Shown in pieces: positions 6,587 through 9,432 of a DNA stretch of 9,432 bases. Location of the stretch: assembly GCA_005889395.1 (NCBI GenBank), contig VBFX01000003.1, positions 1 through 9,432 on the forward strand, written 5' to 3'. This DNA comes from Chloroflexota bacterium. GTDB taxonomy: Bacteria > Chloroflexota > Dormibacteria > CF-121. Numbering within the stretch: position 1 is the stretch's first letter; each line of letters begins with the position of its first letter. The position numbers were made by a program, and so were the translations under genes. The notes under the pieces are model-generated. The model ran no database searches and was not told where the DNA came from. It saw only the letters and a list, made by a program, of their open reading frames with translations.

Positions 6587-8509
6587 ATGTGGCCGTTTCG
6601 ACGGAAGGTTGAGGCACCGGCGGCGGAGGGACCGCGCCCGGTGCCAGCGCCTGTCATCCGCCGGGACTGGGCGGGATTGCCGCCCATCCAGCGGTTTGTC
6701 GGCGCGCATCCGCTCACCGCACCGAGCGATCAGTTCAGCGATGACCTGGCGACCCATCAGGATCCGTCGGTCACGACCGACACGATGGGCCATCAGGTCA
6801 GCGCCGACGCACCACGGGGTCTGGTCCTGGCGCTAGCCCGGCCGACCACGCGCAGCGATGGCCCGGCGCTGATCCCGCGCCCACGCGTGCAGCGCAGCGT
6901 GGCCGCCGCGGTACCCGAGTCGGGGGAGTGGGATGGGGATGAGGCCGCGCCGGACACGGCGCGGCCTACCCCTCTTCCCATGAGCGCGCCGGCAGTCGTT
7001 GGTCGCGAGCTCCCCGTCGTCGCGGCCGAGCCGTCGATGCAGCGCCTCACCAGCCTGGCGCCGGGCGCCGATCCGGCCCCGGTCGCCGCGGTGGCGCAAC
7101 GCTCACGAGCGGTACTGGCATCAGCGGCGGCGACCGCGCCGACTCCAACCAACGAACCATTCGAGGCGGCGCCCATTTTCGCTCAACGGCTGACGCTGGG
7201 CCAATCGCGACGACTGGGCCTTGGCGCGCCGATCAAGCAGGTCCCGGATCACGGTGTGCAGCGAACCGCAACCGATCCGTTGCCGCTGGCCCGAACTCCC
7301 ATCCCGACCCTCCCCCAGCGAGGGAGCGAACCGATGGAGGCGTCAAGAGTTGCGCTACCAACCGACGTCAAGGCGACCCAGCTCGTGCCCAAAGATACTG
7401 CCGTCGTGCAGCGAGTGCCGACCGACATCTCCGTGCCGGCCCGCGCGTCACTGGACCTCGCCTCGAGCACGAAGGCGCCGATGGATCTCGCAACCGGTGT
7501 GAGGCAGACCAGGACACCATCGCCCGGAGTGCCGCCGGCACCCTCGCTCGGTGCGAGCGAACCGGCCCGGCTGGAGCTGCCGCTCGCTCGCACATCGGCG
7601 CGCGATGAGGCGCCAGCTGAAGACCGGCAGCAGATCACAGCCATAGTCCAACCGGGTGCGCCATCGTCACCCGCACAGGATTTCGCACCGACGCTGCGGC
7701 CCATCCTGCAGCGCTCGATCGACGGCGGTTCCGTGCCCGCGGTCTCGACCCCGAGCGTGCAGCGTGTGACGGATTCATCCGCTCGCCCCCGGGTGCCCTC
7801 CGCGACATCGGCTTCGGATGCGGCGATGGCGCCGCTGGTCGGCGCGCGGCCGCTGCGGCCGACCGCGATGCTTCAACGATCGGCTTCCGCGGACACCCCC
7901 CAATCCGACCCTCGCCCGCAACGCGGGAGTGAGTCTCCGTTCGTGACTCCCCAGCAAGGCGGGAGGGAACTTCCTTTGATGAGGTCGAGTGACGATACCC
8001 CCCTCCCCGACCCTCCGCGGAATGGTGGGTCGGAGTTTCCGTTCGAGACTCCCTCGCAGGGGGGCAGCGAGTTTCATATCCCCCACCCTGCCCTTCCCCA
8101 GGCGGGGAGGGAATTTCAGAGCCCGCAAGGGGGGAGGGAATTTCGGTTTGACAATCCCCCGCTGGCGGCGAGGGAGGTTTCCTCTGGCCGGCTGCCGCTG
8201 GCGCCATCCCCTGGGATCGCGGTCCAGAGGGCGAGCGACAATACGCGACTCCCCGACCCTGCACCACAGGAGGCGGCGGAGACTCTGCAGGCCCTGTGGT
8301 ACGAGAATCGGGTCGCGGTCAGCCGGCCGAGCGAGGGCGAAACCCCACCTGGCAGTGCGAGACCGGTCGCGGCGACAGGGCCGAGCCAGGCGTCTGAGAC
8401 AGAGATGGATGAGCTCGCGCGAAAGCTCTACGACCGGATCCGCGGCCGGTTGAAGACAGAACTGCTGGTCGATCGGGAGCGCGCCGGCTTCCTGACGGAC
8501 CTGCGCTGA
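6587..8509 (+). CDS. Long Pro/Ala-rich eCIS protein of unknown function with hydrophobic-Gln-Arg repeats
   Basis: The protein has 640 residues. The N-terminal part (about 1-85) looks ordered and conserved in equivalent eCIS genes: MWPFRRK, RRDWAGLPPIQR (25-36), HPLTAP (41-46), LGHQ-like MGHQVSADAP and LVLALARPT. The C-terminus (about 607-640) is a charged helix, MDELARKLYDRIRGRLKTEL then VDRERAGFLTD. Between them lie more than 500 residues of Pro/Ala/Ser-rich sequence, probably disordered, punctuated by hQR motifs at about 34, 101, 151, 170, 199, 224, 275, 374, 391, 429 and 547. There is an isolated RRLGLGAPI motif at 208-216. Such proteins are often misannotated as extensin-like because of composition. 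Two parts (residues about 235-248 and 435-565) are encoded by palindromic DNA repeats. There is no signal peptide or transmembrane segment. Function is unknown; its place between the DUF6760-like gene and tube 2 suggests a particle component, a scaffold or a cargo adaptor (inference). The start is fixed by AAGGA overlapping the preceding stop, though spacing is short. Confidence 0.85.
   Translation: MWPFRRKVEAPAAEGPRPVPAPVIRRDWAGLPPIQRFVGAHPLTAPSDQFSDDLATHQDPSVTTDTMGHQVSADAPRGLVLALARPTTRSDGPALIPRPRVQRSVAAAVPESGEWDGDEAAPDTARPTPLPMSAPAVVGRELPVVAAEPSMQRLTSLAPGADPAPVAAVAQRSRAVLASAAATAPTPTNEPFEAAPIFAQRLTLGQSRRLGLGAPIKQVPDHGVQRTATDPLPLARTPIPTLPQRGSEPMEASRVALPTDVKATQLVPKDTAVVQRVPTDISVPARASLDLASSTKAPMDLATGVRQTRTPSPGVPPAPSLGASEPARLELPLARTSARDEAPAEDRQQITAIVQPGAPSSPAQDFAPTLRPILQRSIDGGSVPAVSTPSVQRVTDSSARPRVPSATSASDAAMAPLVGARPLRPTAMLQRSASADTPQSDPRPQRGSESPFVTPQQGGRELPLMRSSDDTPLPDPPRNGGSEFPFETPSQGGSEFHIPHPALPQAGREFQSPQGGREFRFDNPPLAAREVSSGRLPLAPSPGIAVQRASDNTRLPDPAPQEAAETLQALWYENRVAVSRPSEGETPPGSARPVAATGPSQASETEMDELARKLYDRIRGRLKTELLVDRERAGFLTDLR
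6943..6966. repeat. Perfect 10-bp inverted repeat inside the Pro-rich gene
   Basis: GGCCGCGCCG (6943-6952) pairs with CGGCGCGGCC (6957-6966) over the loop GACA. Flanking bases (6930-6942 and 6967-6979, G-rich against C-rich) extend the pairing imperfectly. It codes for part of the low-complexity linker (DEAAPDTARPTP) and interrupts no recognised domain. Its layout, G/C-rich flanks around a compact stem, recalls the other palindromic repeats in this gene. Confidence 0.75.
7296..7332. repeat. Single palindromic REP-like unit inside the Pro-rich gene
   Basis: The unit contains CATCCCGACCCTCCCCCAGC followed by GAGGGAGCGAACC. CCCTC (7308-7312) pairs with GAGGG (7320-7324). It encodes PIPTLPQRGSEP, close in pattern to the peptides of the larger cluster at 7894-8275. 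It appears to be an isolated copy of the same element family. Confidence 0.6.
7894..8275. repeat. Cluster of degenerate palindromic REP-like repeats read in frame
   Basis: Several units share a C-rich left arm (CTCCCCGACCCT, exact at 8003-8014 and 8249-8260) and a G-rich right arm (GGGGAGGGAATTTC, exact at 8104-8117 and 8131-8144). Related arms occur near 7905-7935, 7959-7972, 8052-8075 and 8154-8180. Stems can be drawn, for example CCGACCC (8007-8013) with GGGTCGG (8027-8033), and CCTTCCCC (8092-8099) with GGGGAGGG (8104-8111, one G-T pair). The translated products form repeating peptides such as DTPLPDP, GGSEF and GGREF. The stretch keeps the reading frame open throughout. Confidence 0.75.
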
Positions 8510-8514
8510 GGAGG
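8508..8514 (+). promoter_or_regulatory. Shine-Dalgarno site of tube 2
   Basis: GAGGAGG overlaps the TGA of the Pro-rich gene and lies 5 nt before the ATG at 8520, which fixes the start and implies continued translation within the same transcript. Confidence 0.7.
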
Positions 8515-8519
8515 AAACG

Positions 8520-8945
8520 ATGCCTGACAATCCCCACGGCCAAAGTCTTCGCTTCCGGGTCAAGATCGACGGCGAGGGCGATCTTGGAAACTGGTCGAAG
8601 TGCGACGGCCTCGCTGTCGAGTACGACGTCTTCGAGTACAAGGAAGGCGGCGAGAACGCCTTTATTCATCGCATTCCCGGTCGCGCCAAGTACCAGAACA
8701 TCAAGCTCACGCGCCCCATCAACCGTGACACCAAGAAGGTCGCCAACTGGATCGCGAAGATCAAGATCGAGGTCAAACGGCAGACGGCGGAAATCGCCGC
8801 ACTCGACTCCGAGGGTAAACCAATCGCGACCTGGAACCTCGAAGGCGTCTTCCCCGTGAAATGGACGGGACCGTCACTCGACATCGGCGCCAACCAGGTT
8901 GCGACGGAAACGCTCGAACTCGCCCACAACGGATTCCTGGCCTGA
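8520..8945 (+). CDS. Second tube protein, Afp5/Pvc5-like (phage tail tube, gp19 family)
   Basis: This 141-residue tube protein is a paralogue of the one at 5545-6006. The shared pattern is visible: LRFRVKIDGEGDLGNWSKCDGL (10-31) corresponds to the first strands of tube 1, FEYKEGGENAFIHRIPGRAK (38-57) to its ELKENG...KIPGAHK segment, and ATWNLEGVFPVKW (103-115) to ARWNFINAWPSKL. Both end in a TE-x-L/I strand followed by GF. The helix after RPINRDTKKVANWIAKIKIE (65-84) is also equivalent. In Afp and PVC the second tube protein sits near the baseplate and adapts the tube to the hub. Here it directly precedes the Afp7-like gene, as in those loci, which supports that assignment. Spacing to the next start is 9 nt. 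Confidence 0.93.
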   Translation: MPDNPHGQSLRFRVKIDGEGDLGNWSKCDGLAVEYDVFEYKEGGENAFIHRIPGRAKYQNIKLTRPINRDTKKVANWIAKIKIEVKRQTAEIAALDSEGKPIATWNLEGVFPVKWTGPSLDIGANQVATETLELAHNGFLA

Positions 8946-8954
8946 GAGGAAAAG

Positions 8955-9432
8955 ATGTCGAAGATGATTCGCGCGAAACTGCAAGCGGCTGACGGGGCGG
9001 GAAGCCTGGAGTTCACGTTCAATCCGACGGAGTACTCCGTGACAAAAAGCGCCAAGTGGCAGACCCCGCCTCGAAACATGAAGGAAAAGGCGGGGGCAAA
9101 GCCCGAGTATCTGGGCAGCGACCCGCAGACCATCAGCATGCAGATCTTTTTCGACGACTGGGAAACCGCGATCGGTGATGTGACCAAGCAGGTGGACCAA
9201 CTGTTTGCCTGGTGCGCACCGAGCCGGATGTCAGTGAGCAGCAAGAAACACCAGCCCTCGGCACTCCTGTTCTTCTGGGGCAGCAACAGCCAGCTCGCCG
9301 ACCGGAAGTTTTATCTCGAGAGGGTCAACGTCAAGTACACCATGTTCGGACGAACCGGCAACCCGCTGCGAGCCACCGCGGACATCAGCTTGAAGGAGAT
9401 CTCCGACCCGGACGGCCCCCAGAACCCCACGT
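8955..9432 (+). CDS. LysM-type baseplate/hub protein, Afp7/Pvc7-like (5' part only)
   Basis: The reading frame opens at ATG 8955 after GAGAGGA (8944-8950) and is still open at the window edge, giving 159 complete codons. The N-terminal sequence MSKMIRAKLQAADGAGSLEF is followed by FNPTEYSVTKSAKWQTPP (22-39), the signature of eCIS baseplate proteins of the Afp7 type, and then SMQIFFDDWETAIGDVTKQV (61-80), FFWGS (106-110) and ERVNVKYTMFGRTGNPLRA (122-140). In this family a peptidoglycan-type LysM domain normally lies at the C-terminus; that part would be outside the window, so LysM is expected, not seen. The protein is thought to join the tube to the central hub of the baseplate. It follows tube 2 in the same operon. 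The truncation is only the window limit. Confidence 0.9.
   Translation, partial: MSKMIRAKLQAADGAGSLEFTFNPTEYSVTKSAKWQTPPRNMKEKAGAKPEYLGSDPQTISMQIFFDDWETAIGDVTKQVDQLFAWCAPSRMSVSSKKHQPSALLFFWGSNSQLADRKFYLERVNVKYTMFGRTGNPLRATADISLKEISDPDGPQNPT

Noticed and set aside
7894..8275. CRISPR-like array
   Set aside because: Units are degenerate, irregularly spaced, palindromic and translated; there are no uniform repeats with unique spacers and no cas genes.
7635..8641. Minus-strand open frames with GEGRGG-type repeats opposite the Pro-rich gene
   Set aside because: The repeats are the complementary reading of the palindromic DNA units. The plus-strand gene has the ribosome binding site, conserved termini and operon position.
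4011..9432. Type VI secretion or ordinary myophage/R-pyocin tail
   Set aside because: No TssB/TssC pair, lysis, capsid or tape-measure gene is seen, and the DUF4157, DUF4255 and AAA+ combination is typical of eCIS. A flanking prophage cannot be excluded from this window alone.

Overview
The window holds most of one face of an extracellular contractile injection system (eCIS), a phage-tail-like, Afp/PVC-type nanomachine. The DNA is GC-rich, genes are tightly packed, most have clear Shine-Dalgarno sites, and two junctions are GTGA start/stop overlaps. The gene set (DUF4157 protein, two-module AAA+ ATPase, DUF4255 protein, one sheath, two tubes, a gp26-like protein, a DUF6760 peptide, a long Pro-rich protein and a LysM-type baseplate protein) resembles environmental eCIS loci of actinomycetes and Chloroflexota. 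That placement is an inference from gene content and composition; there is no phylogenetic marker here.

Layout. Positions 1-35 may carry the tail of an upstream plus-strand gene. A DUF4157 protein with an HEXXH motif follows (54-830, +). Its stop codon overlaps the stop of a convergent AAA+ ATPase (827-2956, -). The ATPase lies 3 nt downstream of a DUF4255 (Pvc16/Afp16-like) gene (2960-3790, -), so the two form a minus-strand operon. A 220-bp divergent intergenic region (3791-4010) separates this operon from a plus-strand structural operon: sheath (4011-5534), tube 1 (5545-6006), gp26-like baseplate or chaperone protein (6003-6422), DUF6760 peptide (6419-6583), 640-residue Pro-rich protein (6587-8509), tube 2 (8520-8945), and the start of an Afp7-like baseplate protein that runs off the window (8955-9432).

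How they work together. By analogy with Afp and PVC, the sheath contracts around the tube. Tube 1 forms the bulk of the tube and tube 2 is the paralogue nearer the baseplate. The DUF4255 protein caps the tail, the AAA+ ATPase acts in assembly, and the gp26-like and Afp7-like proteins belong to baseplate formation. The spike, gp25, gp6-like and fibre genes probably lie downstream, outside the window.

The least explained parts are the 640-residue Pro-rich protein and the DUF4157 protein. Both carry repeated hydrophobic-Gln-Arg (mostly VQR) motifs in otherwise low-complexity sequence. The Pro-rich gene also contains clusters of palindromic, REP-like DNA repeats that are read through in frame. 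A perfect 11-bp hairpin sits just after the tube 1 gene, at the start of the gp26-like gene.
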